The notes under the pieces were generated by a model that saw only the letters and a list, made by a program, of their open reading frames with translations, made no database searches and had not been told where the DNA came from. 64,000 nt of DNA from an uncultured Caulobacter sp. (GTDB lineage: Bacteria; Pseudomonadota; Alphaproteobacteria; Caulobacterales; Caulobacteraceae). Below, piece after piece: positions 7,563 to 15,749 of the stretch (within the stretch, counting starts at the first letter, position 1; every line of letters begins with the position of its first letter). The translations under genes were made by a program, and so were the position numbers. The stretch covers positions 1 to 64,000 of the forward strand of contig CALALX010000013.1 of NCBI GenBank assembly GCA_937925635.1. Reading direction: 5' to 3'.

Positions 7563-8351
7563 TTACGCAAAACCGGCCTCCACTTTTGCGGGCTGCTTGC
7601 GCGCGGCGTCCATCAGCGCCCGCATCCGTTGGATCGCGGCGGTCAGGCCGATGAAGATCGCCTCGCCGATCAGGAAGTGGCCGATGTTCAGCTCCGCCAC
7701 CTCGGGTATCGCGGCGATGGGCGAGACGGTGGCGTAGTCGATGCCGTGGCCGGCGTGGACCTCCAGGCCCAGCGAATGGGCCAGGGCCGCGCCGTCGCGC
7801 AGACGCTTCAGGATCGCCTCGGCGCGGCCGTGCTCGCCGGCCCGGGCGGCGTCGCACCAGGCGCCGGTGTGCAGCTCGACGACCTGAGCCCCGAGATCGG
7901 CGCTGGCGCGGATCTGGGCCGGGTCGGCCTCGATGAAGAGCGACACGCGGCTGCCGGCGTCGCGCAGGGTCTTCACGGCGGCGGCGACGCGGTTGTGGCC
8001 GGCGACGACATTGAGGCCGCCTTCAGTGGTCACCTCCTCGCGCCGCTCGGGCACCAGGCAGGCGGCATGGGGGCGATGGCTGACGGCGATGCCGATCATC
8101 TCGTCGGTCACCGCCATCTCGAAGTTCAGCGGCTTGCCGCGCTTGAGGCAGAGGTTGGCCAGCACGTCGATGTCGGCGTCGGAGATGTGCCGGCGATCTT
8201 CACGCAGGTGCGCGGTGATGCCGTCGGCGCCGGCGGCCAGAGCCAGCTCGGCCGCCCGCGCGGGCTCAGGATAGCTGGCGCCGCGGGCGTTCCGGATGGT
8301 CGCCACATGGTCGATATTCACGCCGAGGCGGAGGGGACGGGACATGGTCAT
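7563..8351 (-). CDS. pdxJ: Pyridoxine 5'-phosphate synthase
   Basis: PdxJ condenses 1-deoxyxylulose 5-phosphate with 3-amino-2-oxopropyl phosphate in vitamin B6 synthesis. The TIM-barrel sequence shows LGVNIDHVATIRNARG at the N-terminus, DGITAHLREDRRHI, and the conserved ELHTGAW and LEVHAGHGIDY segments. Length (262) is typical. The start is either the ATG at 8351 or the in-frame ATG at 8345. Both directly abut a dispersed repeat that begins at 8352, so no clear native ribosome-binding site is present. Confidence 0.96.
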   Translation of the reverse strand: MTMSRPLRLGVNIDHVATIRNARGASYPEPARAAELALAAGADGITAHLREDRRHISDADIDVLANLCLKRGKPLNFEMAVTDEMIGIAVSHRPHAACLVPERREEVTTEGGLNVVAGHNRVAAAVKTLRDAGSRVSLFIEADPAQIRASADLGAQVVELHTGAWCDAARAGEHGRAEAILKRLRDGAALAHSLGLEVHAGHGIDYATVSPIAAIPEVAELNIGHFLIGEAIFIGLTAAIQRMRALMDAARKQPAKVEAGFA

Positions 8352-8462
8352 TGCGTGGTTCGCGACGCTCGCCTGAGGGCTCGCTCCTCACCATGACGAA
8401 TTCTGTGCAGGCCTTCCACCTTCGTCATCCTGAGGAGCGCGCAGCGCGTCTCGAAGGACGCA
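8352..8462. repeat. Dispersed repeat family 2, copy E (111 bp)
   Basis: Two imperfect inverted arms flank a spacer of about 22 bp. One arm begins TGCGTGGTTCG and ends CTCACCATGACGA; the other begins TCGTCATCCTGAGGAGCG and ends CGAAGGACGCA. The same pair of arms, in opposite orientation, forms the element at 9510-9616. It fills the pyrE-pdxJ gap up to the pdxJ start codon. Confidence 0.75.
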
Positions 8463-8477
8463 ACAGTCCAGATGTAG

Positions 8478-9062
8478 TCAGCCCTTCAGCCGGCGGCTAC
8501 CCGGGTCCTGCACAGGGATGGCGGCCAGGTCCGGCGGCAGCTTGTCGGCCTCGTACGCCGGCACATCGAGCGTCGCCAGCGCGACCAGCGGCACGCCGAC
8601 GTCGGCCTTGCCGCCCGAGCGATCGACGATGCAGGCCGCCGCGATGACATCTCCGCCGGCGGCCTTGATGGCCTCGATGCACTCGCGGGAGCTGAGGCCA
8701 GTGGTGACGATGTCCTCGACCATCACCACCTTGGCGCCCGGCTCGATGTGGAAGCCGCGGCGCAGCTTGAAGGCGCCGCCTTCGCGCTCGACGTAGAAGG
8801 ACTGGACGCCCAGGTGTCGCGCCGTCTCGTAACCAGGGATGATGCCGCCGACGGCGGGGCTGATCGCCACGTCGGGCCGGCCGACCGTGGCGACGATCTT
8901 CTCGGCCAGCGCCTTGCACAGCCGCTCGCAGCGGTCGGGCTGGGCGAAAACCAGGTTCTTCTGCAGGAAGACCGGGCTGTGCAGCCCGCTGGACAGCACG
9001 AAATGGCCTTCGCGCAGGGCCCCGCAGGCGCGGAATTCATCGAGGACGGCTTGGGTGTTCAT
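8478..9062 (-). CDS. pyrE: Orotate phosphoribosyltransferase
   Basis: The 194-residue enzyme converts orotate and PRPP to orotidine 5'-phosphate in pyrimidine synthesis. The PRPP-binding motif VVMVEDIVTTGLSS lies near residue 117, and the family N-terminus FVLSSGLHSPVFLQKNLVF is present. The ATG at 9062 gives the conserved start MNTQAVLDEFR. The gene is divergent from a Nudix hydrolase whose start is only 49 bp away, so the two share a very short promoter region. Confidence 0.96.
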   Translation of the reverse strand: MNTQAVLDEFRACGALREGHFVLSSGLHSPVFLQKNLVFAQPDRCERLCKALAEKIVATVGRPDVAISPAVGGIIPGYETARHLGVQSFYVEREGGAFKLRRGFHIEPGAKVVMVEDIVTTGLSSRECIEAIKAAGGDVIAAACIVDRSGGKADVGVPLVALATLDVPAYEADKLPPDLAAIPVQDPGSRRLKG

Positions 9063-9111
9063 GAGCGGCGTTGATAGCGGCCGCTTCCGGGGCGGGCTAG
9101 AGTTAGAATCC

Positions 9112-9552
9112 ATGACCGACACCCCTCCCCGTCCCGGCATCGGCGTCGGCGCCTGTATCGTGCGCGACGGCGCCGTGCTGCTGGTGCTGCGCCTGCGCGA
9201 GCCGGAGGCGGGGTGCTGGGGCCTGCCGGGCGGCAAGGTCGACTGGGGCGAAGGGGTGCGCGCCGCCTGCGCCCGCGAGATCGCCGAGGAACTGGGCCTG
9301 GCCATCACGCCGGGCCGGCTGCTGTGCATGGCCGACACCATCGACGCCGGCGACGGCATGCACTGGACGGCGCCGGTCTATCTGGTCGAGGACTGCGAAG
9401 GCGATCCCATGGTGATGGAGCCCGACAAGCTGGGCGGCTGCGGCTGGTTCCCGCTGGACGCGCTGCCCGAGCGGGTGACGCGCGCGACGGTGGCGGCGGT
9501 GAAGGCGTTGCGTCCTTCGACACGGCCCTCCGGGCCTGCTCAGGATGACTGA
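9112..9552 (+). CDS. Nudix hydrolase with repeat-derived C-terminus
   Basis: The 146-residue protein carries the Nudix box GGKVDWGEGVRAACAREIAEE (G-x5-E-x7-REU-x-EE pattern), which binds metal and hydrolyses nucleoside diphosphate-linked substrates. The N-terminus (PRPGIGVGACIVRDGAVLLV) fits pyrophosphohydrolases of the ADP-ribose or CTP type, but the substrate cannot be called. The last 14 residues (LRPSTRPSGPAQDD) are encoded by the left arm of a dispersed family-2 repeat, so the tail is probably acquired and non-conserved. Confidence 0.9.
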   Translation: MTDTPPRPGIGVGACIVRDGAVLLVLRLREPEAGCWGLPGGKVDWGEGVRAACAREIAEELGLAITPGRLLCMADTIDAGDGMHWTAPVYLVEDCEGDPMVMEPDKLGGCGWFPLDALPERVTRATVAAVKALRPSTRPSGPAQDD

Positions 9553-9616
9553 GTCAGAAGCCTATCTTTAGTCGGCATGGTGAGCAGCGCCCGCAGAGCG
9601 CGTGTCGAACCACGCA
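9510..9616. repeat. Dispersed repeat family 2, copy F (107 bp)
   Basis: The left arm starts GCGTCCTTCGACACGG and the right arm ends CGTGTCGAACCACGCA. These are the same two arm types seen at 8352-8462, in reversed orientation. The left arm overlaps the 3' end of the Nudix gene and supplies its stop codon, and the right arm ends 5 bp before the rel stop codon on the other strand. Confidence 0.75.
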
Positions 9617-9620
9617 GGGC

Positions 9621-11912
9621 CTACCCTTTCGCCCGCTCGACCGTCTCGATCATCGGATTGGCCCTGAGAGCCGCAACGATGTTGGTCGCGTGCTTCGCGT
9701 CGCGGACGTCGACGTCGAAGTCGACATCGAAATAGTCGTCCTGCCGGTGGTGCATGCGCAGATTGAAGATGTTGCCGCCGGCCTCGCCGATCACCACGCA
9801 AGCCTCGCCGAGCACGCCCGGCGCATTGCGGATGGTGGCGCGCAGCCGGGTGCGGGCCATGGTGTTGCGCTCGGCCTCGGGGGTCCAGTGCAGGTCGCGC
9901 CACAGATCCTGGCGCTCGTCGTACTGCTCCAGCGTCGGGCAATCGATGGTGTGAACGTCGAGCGCCTTGTCGCTGGCCGCGATGCCGACAATGCGATCGC
10001 CCGGCACCGGGCTGCAGCAGGTCGAGAACTGGATGGCCGCGCCGCTCGGAATGCCGCTGCCGCGCACATACTGGCGGGCTTCCTTGCCGCTCTCGATCTT
10101 CCGCCGGGCCAGAACGGCGGCCATGTCCGAGTCCTTCAGGCCGGGGAACAGCGCCTCCAGCAGGTCCGCGGCGGTGATCCGGCCGCGGCCGATGGCGTCG
10201 AACAGTTCCTCCTCGCTCGGAACCGCGAAGCGGTCGAGCGCCGGCCGCAGGGACACGCCGGTGCGGGTCTTGCCGACACGCGCGAAGGCCTGGTCCATGG
10301 CCGAGACGCCCAGGCGCTGGAACTCTTCCTTCTCGGTCTGCCGGATATGGCGACGGATGGCGCCGCGGGCCCGGCCGGTGATGGCGAGCGAACGCCAGTC
10401 CGGCGGCACCGCCGGCTTGGGTCCGCGCACGATCTCGACCACGTCGCCGTTCTGAAGTTGCGTCCGCAAGGGCTTGAGTTCGCCGTTGATCTTGGCCCCG
10501 ACCGTGGTGTCGCCGACGTTTGTGTGGACGCCGTAGGCGAAGTCCAGCGGCATGGCCCCGCGCGGCAGGCTGATCAGCTTGCCCTTGGGCGTGAACACGA
10601 ACACCTGATCGAGGAAAAGTTCGAGCTTGGCGTGCTCGACCAGATCCTCGGCGTCGCCGCCGTGCTCGAGCACCTGGAGCAGCTCACGCAGGTTGGCCAG
10701 CGGATCGCGGCCGCCGGCCGCCTCCATCGCCTCGCGGTCGAGGCCGTAGGATTGGTTCTTGTACTGCCAGTGCGCGGCGACGCCGTCCTCGGCCACGCGG
10801 TCCATGACCTCGGTGCGGATCTGCATCTCGATGCGCATGCCCTTGGGTCCGATCACCGTGGTGTGCAGGGAGCGGTAGTTGTTGCGCTTGGGCGTGGAGA
10901 TGAAGTCCTTGAACCGCTCGGGCACACAGGGCCAGTGCCGGTGGATCAGGCCCAGCGCGCGATAGCAGTCCTCCTCGGAGTCGACGATCACGCGGAAGGC
11001 GTAGATGTCGCTCATCTGCGAGAAGCCGATCGACTTGCGCTGCAGCTTGCGCCAGATCGAGAAGGGGTGCTTCTCGCGGCCGAAGACTCGGGCCGGCAGG
11101 GCCTCCGCCTCGAGCAGCTTCATGATCTCGCCGCTGACGCGTTCAACGGCCCGCCCCTGGTCGACGCGCATCGCCTCCAGCCGGCGCAGGATGGCGTTGC
11201 GAGCGACCGGGTTGAGGTGCTCGAACGCCAGTTCCTCAAGCTCGGTGCAGATGCGATGGCAGCCGATGTTGCGGGCCAGCGGCGCGTAGATGTCCAGCGT
11301 CTCGCGGGCGATCCGCTCGCGCTTCGCCGGTTTGGAGATGAAGTGCAGCGTCCGCATGTTGTGCAGGCGGTCGGCCAGCTTGACCATCAGGACCCGCACG
11401 TCCTTGGAGATGGCCAGGATGAACTTGCGCAGATTTTCGGCCTGACGCGTGTGCTCGGCGGCGAGTTCAAGCTTGGACAGCTTGGTGACGCCCTCGACCA
11501 GCTCGGCCACCTCCGCGCCGAACAGCTCGGCGATGTCGGCGCTGGAGGCGTTGGTGTCCTCGATGACGTCGTGCAGCAGGGCGGTAACGATGGAGGCGGT
11601 GTCCAACCGGTACTCGGTCAGGATGCCGGCGACCTCGATCGGGTGCGCGAAATAGGGATCGCCCGAGGCTCGGGTCTGCGAGCCGTGCATGCGGACGGCG
11701 TAGACATAGGCGCGGTTCAGCAGCGCCTCGTCCGCGCCGGGGTCGTAGGCGCGGACCCGTTCGATCAGCTCGTACTGGCGAAGATAGCGGGGCCTCGCCG
11801 CGGCCTTGCCGGCCGCGGTCTGGGGTCTGGACGGCGCCTCAACAGGCGCGTCGATGTGAGGGGCGGCCTCGGCCGCCTCGATCGTGAGAGGTTCTGATCC
11901 TTCCGGACTCAG
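9621..11912 (-). CDS. rel: Bifunctional (p)ppGpp synthetase/hydrolase (Rel/SpoT)
   Basis: This long RSH protein makes and degrades (p)ppGpp. From the N-terminus it has an HD hydrolase domain (SGDPYFAHPIEVAGIL, ALLHDVIEDT), a synthetase domain (RNNYRSLHTTVIGPKG, EMQIRTEVMDRVAEDG), a TGS domain (VFTPKGKLISLPRGA) and a C-terminal ACT domain. The first ATG (11690) would delete conserved HD-domain sequence. No in-frame ATG, GTG or TTG exists upstream of it back to rpoZ. A CTG at 11912 follows AGGAGG at good spacing and overlaps the rpoZ stop (CTGA), so I infer a CTG start giving 763 residues. Function is certain; the start is inferred. Confidence 0.93.
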   Translation of the reverse strand: MSPEGSEPLTIEAAEAAPHIDAPVEAPSRPQTAAGKAAARPRYLRQYELIERVRAYDPGADEALLNRAYVYAVRMHGSQTRASGDPYFAHPIEVAGILTEYRLDTASIVTALLHDVIEDTNASSADIAELFGAEVAELVEGVTKLSKLELAAEHTRQAENLRKFILAISKDVRVLMVKLADRLHNMRTLHFISKPAKRERIARETLDIYAPLARNIGCHRICTELEELAFEHLNPVARNAILRRLEAMRVDQGRAVERVSGEIMKLLEAEALPARVFGREKHPFSIWRKLQRKSIGFSQMSDIYAFRVIVDSEEDCYRALGLIHRHWPCVPERFKDFISTPKRNNYRSLHTTVIGPKGMRIEMQIRTEVMDRVAEDGVAAHWQYKNQSYGLDREAMEAAGGRDPLANLRELLQVLEHGGDAEDLVEHAKLELFLDQVFVFTPKGKLISLPRGAMPLDFAYGVHTNVGDTTVGAKINGELKPLRTQLQNGDVVEIVRGPKPAVPPDWRSLAITGRARGAIRRHIRQTEKEEFQRLGVSAMDQAFARVGKTRTGVSLRPALDRFAVPSEEELFDAIGRGRITAADLLEALFPGLKDSDMAAVLARRKIESGKEARQYVRGSGIPSGAAIQFSTCCSPVPGDRIVGIAASDKALDVHTIDCPTLEQYDERQDLWRDLHWTPEAERNTMARTRLRATIRNAPGVLGEACVVIGEAGGNIFNLRMHHRQDDYFDVDFDVDVRDAKHATNIVAALRANPMIETVERAKG

Positions 11913-12268
11913 TACCGCTCCTCCTGACCGCCGTCGCGGTCGCTCTGCAGGGCGCGGATCAGTTCGGCCTCGCTCATCTGCATGTGGGTCGGATCCGACA
12001 GCAGGGCGACGGTTTCCGCCTCCTCCTCGGCCTCGGTCCGTTCATCGACGCGCTGCAGCGTGCCGATGAGGCTTTCCTTCAGCCCGTCGTTGTCGACGAC
12101 GTCATCGGCGATCTCGCGCAGGGCCACGACCGGGTTCTTGTCGTTGTCGCGGTCGACGAGCAGAGCCGAGCCGGCCGAGATGGCGCGGGCGCGGTGAGCC
12201 GCGAGCAGCACGAGGCCGAAGCGGTTGGGGACCTTCTCGACGCAGTCTTCGACGGTGACGCGGGCCAT
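11909..12268 (-). CDS. rpoZ: DNA-directed RNA polymerase omega subunit
   Basis: The 119-residue omega subunit stabilises RNA polymerase. The conserved core is MARVTVEDCVEKVPNRFGLVLLAAHRARAI followed by DNDKNPVVALREIA. The ATG at 12268 is the family start. It is immediately upstream of rel with overlapping stop and start, the usual alphaproteobacterial rpoZ-rel unit. The C-terminal 40 residues are acidic and variable. Confidence 0.96.
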   Translation of the reverse strand: MARVTVEDCVEKVPNRFGLVLLAAHRARAISAGSALLVDRDNDKNPVVALREIADDVVDNDGLKESLIGTLQRVDERTEAEEEAETVALLSDPTHMQMSEAELIRALQSDRDGGQEERY

Positions 12269-12374
12269 GACTCTCTCGGGGCTGTCGGTAAGAACCGGCG
12301 TACATAGAGTTTTGCGCCCCATTGTGCAACGCCGCAAGGGCGGGGAACGGTGTCGCGGGGCAAATCAGCTTGAT

Positions 12375-12893
12375 CTAGAGCGGCGCGGCATCCCGCCCGA
12401 CGGTCGCCCCCGCCGCCAGCATCTTCGCCGTGCCGCCGTAGACCGGGTGCCGCCAGCCCGGCGCGATCTCGGCCAGCGGGCCCATGACGAACCGCCGTTC
12501 GTGGGCGCGCGGATGCGGCAGGACCAGGCCCGGCCCCTCCAGCACCGTGCGGCCATGGGCGATCAGGTCCAGGTCCAGAGTCCGGGGGGCGTTCGGCTCT
12601 CCCCTCGCCCGACCGAAGGCGCATTCGATGGCGTGGAGGGCGTCGAGCATCTCTGCCGGCGCCAGGTCTGGCGCGACCAGCGCCACGCCGTTCAGGTAGG
12701 CGGGCTGCGACGGGTCCGGCCAGGCGGCGGACTCCCACCAGCCCGAGCGCGCCAGCACGATCAGGCCCAGATCCGCGAAGCGGCGCAGCGCCGCCTCCAG
12801 CAAGGCCTCGCGGGAGCCGTAGTCGCCCGCTAGGCTGCCGCCCAGGGCGACGACCGCGGATTCGTCCGGACAGATTTGCGCAATTTCGATCAA
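12375..12893 (-). CDS. folK: 2-amino-4-hydroxy-6-hydroxymethyldihydropteridine pyrophosphokinase
   Basis: FolK transfers pyrophosphate from ATP to 6-hydroxymethyl-dihydropterin in folate synthesis. The signature PRTLDLDLIAHG and the LPHPRAHERRFV segment are present. The N-terminal loop reads ALGGSLAG where GSN-LG is usual. There is no ATG; the best start is a TTG at 12893, giving 172 residues, but the start is uncertain. This start lies only 12 bp from the divergent start of the NYN gene, so the promoter regions overlap coding sequence. Confidence 0.9.
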   Translation of the reverse strand: MIEIAQICPDESAVVALGGSLAGDYGSREALLEAALRRFADLGLIVLARSGWWESAAWPDPSQPAYLNGVALVAPDLAPAEMLDALHAIECAFGRARGEPNAPRTLDLDLIAHGRTVLEGPGLVLPHPRAHERRFVMGPLAEIAPGWRHPVYGGTAKMLAAGATVGRDAAPL

Positions 12894-12905
12894 GGATTTG
12901 ATATC

Positions 12906-13511
12906 GTGAGCTTTTACCCGACCGATCGGTTGGCGTTGTTCATCGATGGCGCCAACCTCTATTCCCAGGCCAAGGCGCTGGGCTTCGACATCGACTACAA
13001 GAAGCTTCTCGACGAATTCGGCAAGCGCGGCGTGTTGATCCGCGCCTATTACTACACCGCCCTGGTCGAGAGCGGCGACGACTTTTCCCCCATCCGGCCG
13101 CTGGTCGACTGGCTCGACTACAATGGCTTCGCCGTGGTGACCAAGCCGGCCCGGGAATACGTCGACTCCACCGGCCGCAAGCGCTGGCGTGGCGACATGG
13201 ACATCGAGATCGCCGTCGACATGATGGAGATGGCCGGCAAGGCCGATCATCTTGTGCTCTTCTCCGGCGACGGCGATTTCCGGGCCCTGGTCGAGGCGGT
13301 GCAGCGCAAGGGCGTCCGGGTGACGGTGGTCTCGACCGTCAAGTCGCAGCCGCCGATGTGCAGCGACGACCTGCGCCGGCAATGCGACAGCTTCGTCGAC
13401 CTGCAGGACCTCTCGGGCATCATCGGCCGCCCGGCGCGCGCGCAGACGCCGCGTTTCCTCGAGACCCCGACCCGCACCCGCGCCGAGATCGAGGCGGACG
13501 ATGAGGTTTGA
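12906..13511 (+). CDS. NYN-domain (LabA/DUF88-type) protein
   Basis: The product of about 201 residues is a PIN-like NYN domain. It starts LALFIDGANLYSQAKALGFDIDYKKLL and contains the acidic pairs DMDIEIAVDMMEMA and VLFSGDGDFRALVEAVQRKG expected of a metal-dependent RNase fold, then ends in a Pro/Arg-rich tail. Related proteins are predicted or known RNA-processing nucleases. The GTG at 12906 is preceded by AAGGA at good spacing, which supports it over the upstream TTG at 12876. Confidence 0.9.
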   Translation: MSFYPTDRLALFIDGANLYSQAKALGFDIDYKKLLDEFGKRGVLIRAYYYTALVESGDDFSPIRPLVDWLDYNGFAVVTKPAREYVDSTGRKRWRGDMDIEIAVDMMEMAGKADHLVLFSGDGDFRALVEAVQRKGVRVTVVSTVKSQPPMCSDDLRRQCDSFVDLQDLSGIIGRPARAQTPRFLETPTRTRAEIEADDEV

Positions 13512-13519
13512 CCTTTTCT

Positions 13520-13629
13520 CCGCTCATCCCGGCGAATGCCGGGACCCAAATCCAAGTTCGCCGGATTCAGGTCGCCATCCTAAGGGCTCTGCCCCTCATC
13601 TGGGTCCCGGCATTCGCCGGGATGAGCGG
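13520..13629. mobile_element. 110-bp MITE-like element, family 1 (copy B)
   Basis: Perfect 29-bp terminal inverted repeats (13520-13548 and 13601-13629) carry the same CCCGGCGAATGCCGGG palindrome as the GIY-YIG element. They enclose a 52-bp spacer ending GGGCTCTGCCCCTCATC. The total length equals that of the element at 42720, and the spacers align without gaps at roughly two thirds identity. It starts 9 bp after the NYN stop codon and ends 8 bp before the glycosylase ATG. Confidence 0.8.
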
Positions 13630-13637
13630 TGGTTGGG

Positions 13638-14273
13638 ATGAGCCTCGCCTCCGAACCGCCGCGTGACTGCCCGCTCTGCCCTCGGCTGGTCGCCTACCGG
13701 GCCGAGAACCAGGCGCAGAATCCGGGGTGGTGGAACGGCCCTGCCCCGTCGTTCGGCGATCCTGACGCACGGCTGCTGATCGCCGGTCTGGCGCCGGGTC
13801 GCACCGGCGCCAACCGCACGGGACGGCCGTTCACCGGCGACCATGCGGGCTGGCTGCTCTACGACACCCTGCGAAAGACCGGCTTCGCGGCCGGGGACTA
13901 CGACCCCGATGGCCGCGACGACCTGCGGCTGGTCGACGCCATGATCACCAACGTCGTCCGCTGCGCGCCGCCGCTGAACAAGCCGGAGACGAGCGAGGAA
14001 AAGACCTGCAGTCCGTTCTTCGCGGCCAAGCTGAAAGAACTGAAGGGCCTGAAGGTGATCGTCACGCTCGGCGACGTCTCCCGGCGCAGCGTGCTGCGGG
14101 CCATGGGGCTGAAGGCCTCGCTCGGCTCGCCCGGCCACGGCTCGCAGTTCGAGGCCGGCGGCTACACCATCATCAACAGCTATCACTGCTCACGGCTGAA
14201 CACGAACACCGGCCGGCTGACCGCGCCGATGTTCGAGGACATCTTCCTGCGGGCGAGGGCGCTGCTCGGCTGA
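13638..14273 (+). CDS. Uracil-DNA glycosylase, family 5-like (UdgB)
   Basis: The 211-residue protein has Cys pairs near the N-terminus (DCPLCPRL) suited to a 4Fe-4S cluster, then motif A (GLAPGRTGANRTGRPFTGD) and a C-terminal SYHCSRLNTNTGRLT motif. Together they indicate the family 4/5 uracil-DNA glycosylases, and the substrate-pocket pattern is closest to UdgB. It would excise uracil and other deaminated bases. The ATG at 13638 is used. It ends 3 bp from the convergent smpB stop within a small GGCTGAGCCTCAGCC palindrome. Confidence 0.88.
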   Translation: MSLASEPPRDCPLCPRLVAYRAENQAQNPGWWNGPAPSFGDPDARLLIAGLAPGRTGANRTGRPFTGDHAGWLLYDTLRKTGFAAGDYDPDGRDDLRLVDAMITNVVRCAPPLNKPETSEEKTCSPFFAAKLKELKGLKVIVTLGDVSRRSVLRAMGLKASLGSPGHGSQFEAGGYTIINSYHCSRLNTNTGRLTAPMFEDIFLRARALLG

Positions 14274-14276
14274 GCC

Positions 14277-14738
14277 TCAGCCCCTGTCCCGCATCAGCCG
14301 CGCCTTGTCGCGCTGCCAGTCGCGCTCGGCGACGGCCTCGCGCTTGTCGTGGGTCTTCTTGCCCTTGGCCAGGCCGATCTCGAGCTTGGCGATGCCCTTT
14401 TCGTTCCAGTAGAGCTTGAGCGGAATGATCGTCCGCCCCTCCCGCTGGACCGCGCCGATCAGCTTGCCGATCTCCTTGCGGTGGAGCAGCAGCTTCCGGT
14501 GTCGCCGCGGCTCGTGGTTGAAGCGGTTGCCGCCGGCGTAGGGCGGGATGTCGGCGTTCACCAGCACGATGGAGTCGCCCTCCACCGCCGCGTACGACTC
14601 CGCGATGTTGGCCCGGCCGTTGCGCAGGCTCTTCACCTCGGTGCCGGTCAGCATGATGCCGGCCTCGACGACGTCTTCGATGAAGTAGTCGTAGCGGGCG
14701 CGGCGGTTCTCGGCGATCAGCTTGCCGACCTGGGCCAT
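14277..14738 (-). CDS. smpB: SsrA-binding protein SmpB
   Basis: SmpB (153 residues) brings tmRNA to stalled ribosomes. Conserved blocks are LTGTEVKSLRNGRANIAESYA, HEPRRHRKLLLHRKEI and the basic C-terminal tail KGKKTHDKREAVAERDWQRD that folds as a helix in the mRNA path. Its ATG overlaps the dapA stop (TGATG), so it is co-transcribed and probably translationally coupled with dapA. Confidence 0.97.
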   Translation of the reverse strand: MAQVGKLIAENRRARYDYFIEDVVEAGIMLTGTEVKSLRNGRANIAESYAAVEGDSIVLVNADIPPYAGGNRFNHEPRRHRKLLLHRKEIGKLIGAVQREGRTIIPLKLYWNEKGIAKLEIGLAKGKKTHDKREAVAERDWQRDKARLMRDRG

Positions 14739-15625
14739 CAGTCGATGACCCCGGCCTCGCGCATGGCCGCCAGCACGACCGGCTTCACCGCGTCGGCGCA
14801 GGGCGCGATCGGCAGGCGGACCTCGTCGCTGCAGAGACCCAGCTGGGCCATCGCGAACTTGGTGGGCGACGGCGAGGCGTCGAGGAACAGCGCCTTGTGC
14901 AGCCGCACCAGGCGATCCTGCCAGTAGAGGGCGGTGTCCCAGTCCCGCGCCAGCGCGGCATTGAAGAACGAGGCCATCGCCTCGGGCGCGACGTTCGACG
15001 TCACGCTGATGCAGCCGACGCCGCCGTGGGCCACGTAGCCGAGCGCGGTCGGATCGTCGCCCGACAGCAGCACCCACTCCGGTCCGCAGGTCAGCCGCTG
15101 CATCGTGGCCCGGGTCATGTCGCCGGTGGCGTCCTTGATGCCGACGATGTTGGGCAGCTTCGACAGCCGCTCCAGAGTCTCGTTGGCGATGTCGACCACG
15201 GTGCGCCCAGGCACGTTGTAGGTGATCACAGGAATCTGCACAGCGTCGTTGATCGCCGCGTAGTGCCGATAGATGCCTTCCTGGCTCGGACGGTTGTAGT
15301 AGGGCGCGACGACGAGCACCGCGTCGGCGCCGACAGCCTTGGCGTGGGCGGCCAGCTCGATGGCCTCCGACGTGGCGTTGCTGCCCGCGCCGGCGATCAC
15401 CGGCACCCGGCCGCGCGCCGTCTGGACGCAAAGCTCCACCACCCGCTTGTGTTCGGCATGACTCAGGGTCGAGGTCTCGCCCGTCGTGCCGGCGGGCACC
15501 AGGCCGTGGATCCCGGCCGCGATCTGGCGCTCGACCAAGGCGACGAACGCCTCCTCGTCGACCGCGCCGTCGCGGAATGGAGTGATGAGGGCGGTCAGCG
15601 CGCCCCGGAACGGAAGGTGGGCCAT
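14738..15625 (-). CDS. dapA: 4-hydroxy-tetrahydrodipicolinate synthase
   Basis: DapA condenses pyruvate with aspartate semialdehyde at the entry to lysine and diaminopimelate synthesis. The 295-residue TIM barrel shows PAGTTGETSTLSHAEH, the catalytic Tyr in ITYNVPGRT and the Schiff-base Lys in VGIKDATGD. It precedes smpB with a one-base overlap. The region upstream (15626-15749) separates it from the divergent transglycosylase gene. Confidence 0.97.
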   Translation of the reverse strand: MAHLPFRGALTALITPFRDGAVDEEAFVALVERQIAAGIHGLVPAGTTGETSTLSHAEHKRVVELCVQTARGRVPVIAGAGSNATSEAIELAAHAKAVGADAVLVVAPYYNRPSQEGIYRHYAAINDAVQIPVITYNVPGRTVVDIANETLERLSKLPNIVGIKDATGDMTRATMQRLTCGPEWVLLSGDDPTALGYVAHGGVGCISVTSNVAPEAMASFFNAALARDWDTALYWQDRLVRLHKALFLDASPSPTKFAMAQLGLCSDEVRLPIAPCADAVKPVVLAAMREAGVID

Positions 15626-15749
15626 AACTTGCAAAATGCCGTGAGATCGCCGCTTTGAATTGCGGCTGTGTGTCGGGCGCGGACAATATGTCCGCCGATA
15701 TGGGGTCCGCAATGGTCCGCGCACCTCGCGACGGCTTGGAGACGAAGGT

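Noticed and set aside
14269..14283. GGCTGAGCCTCAGCC palindrome as a bidirectional terminator between the glycosylase and smpB
   Set aside because: The stem is only 5-7 bp, the loop is tight and there is no T-run on either side. It simply contains both stop codons.
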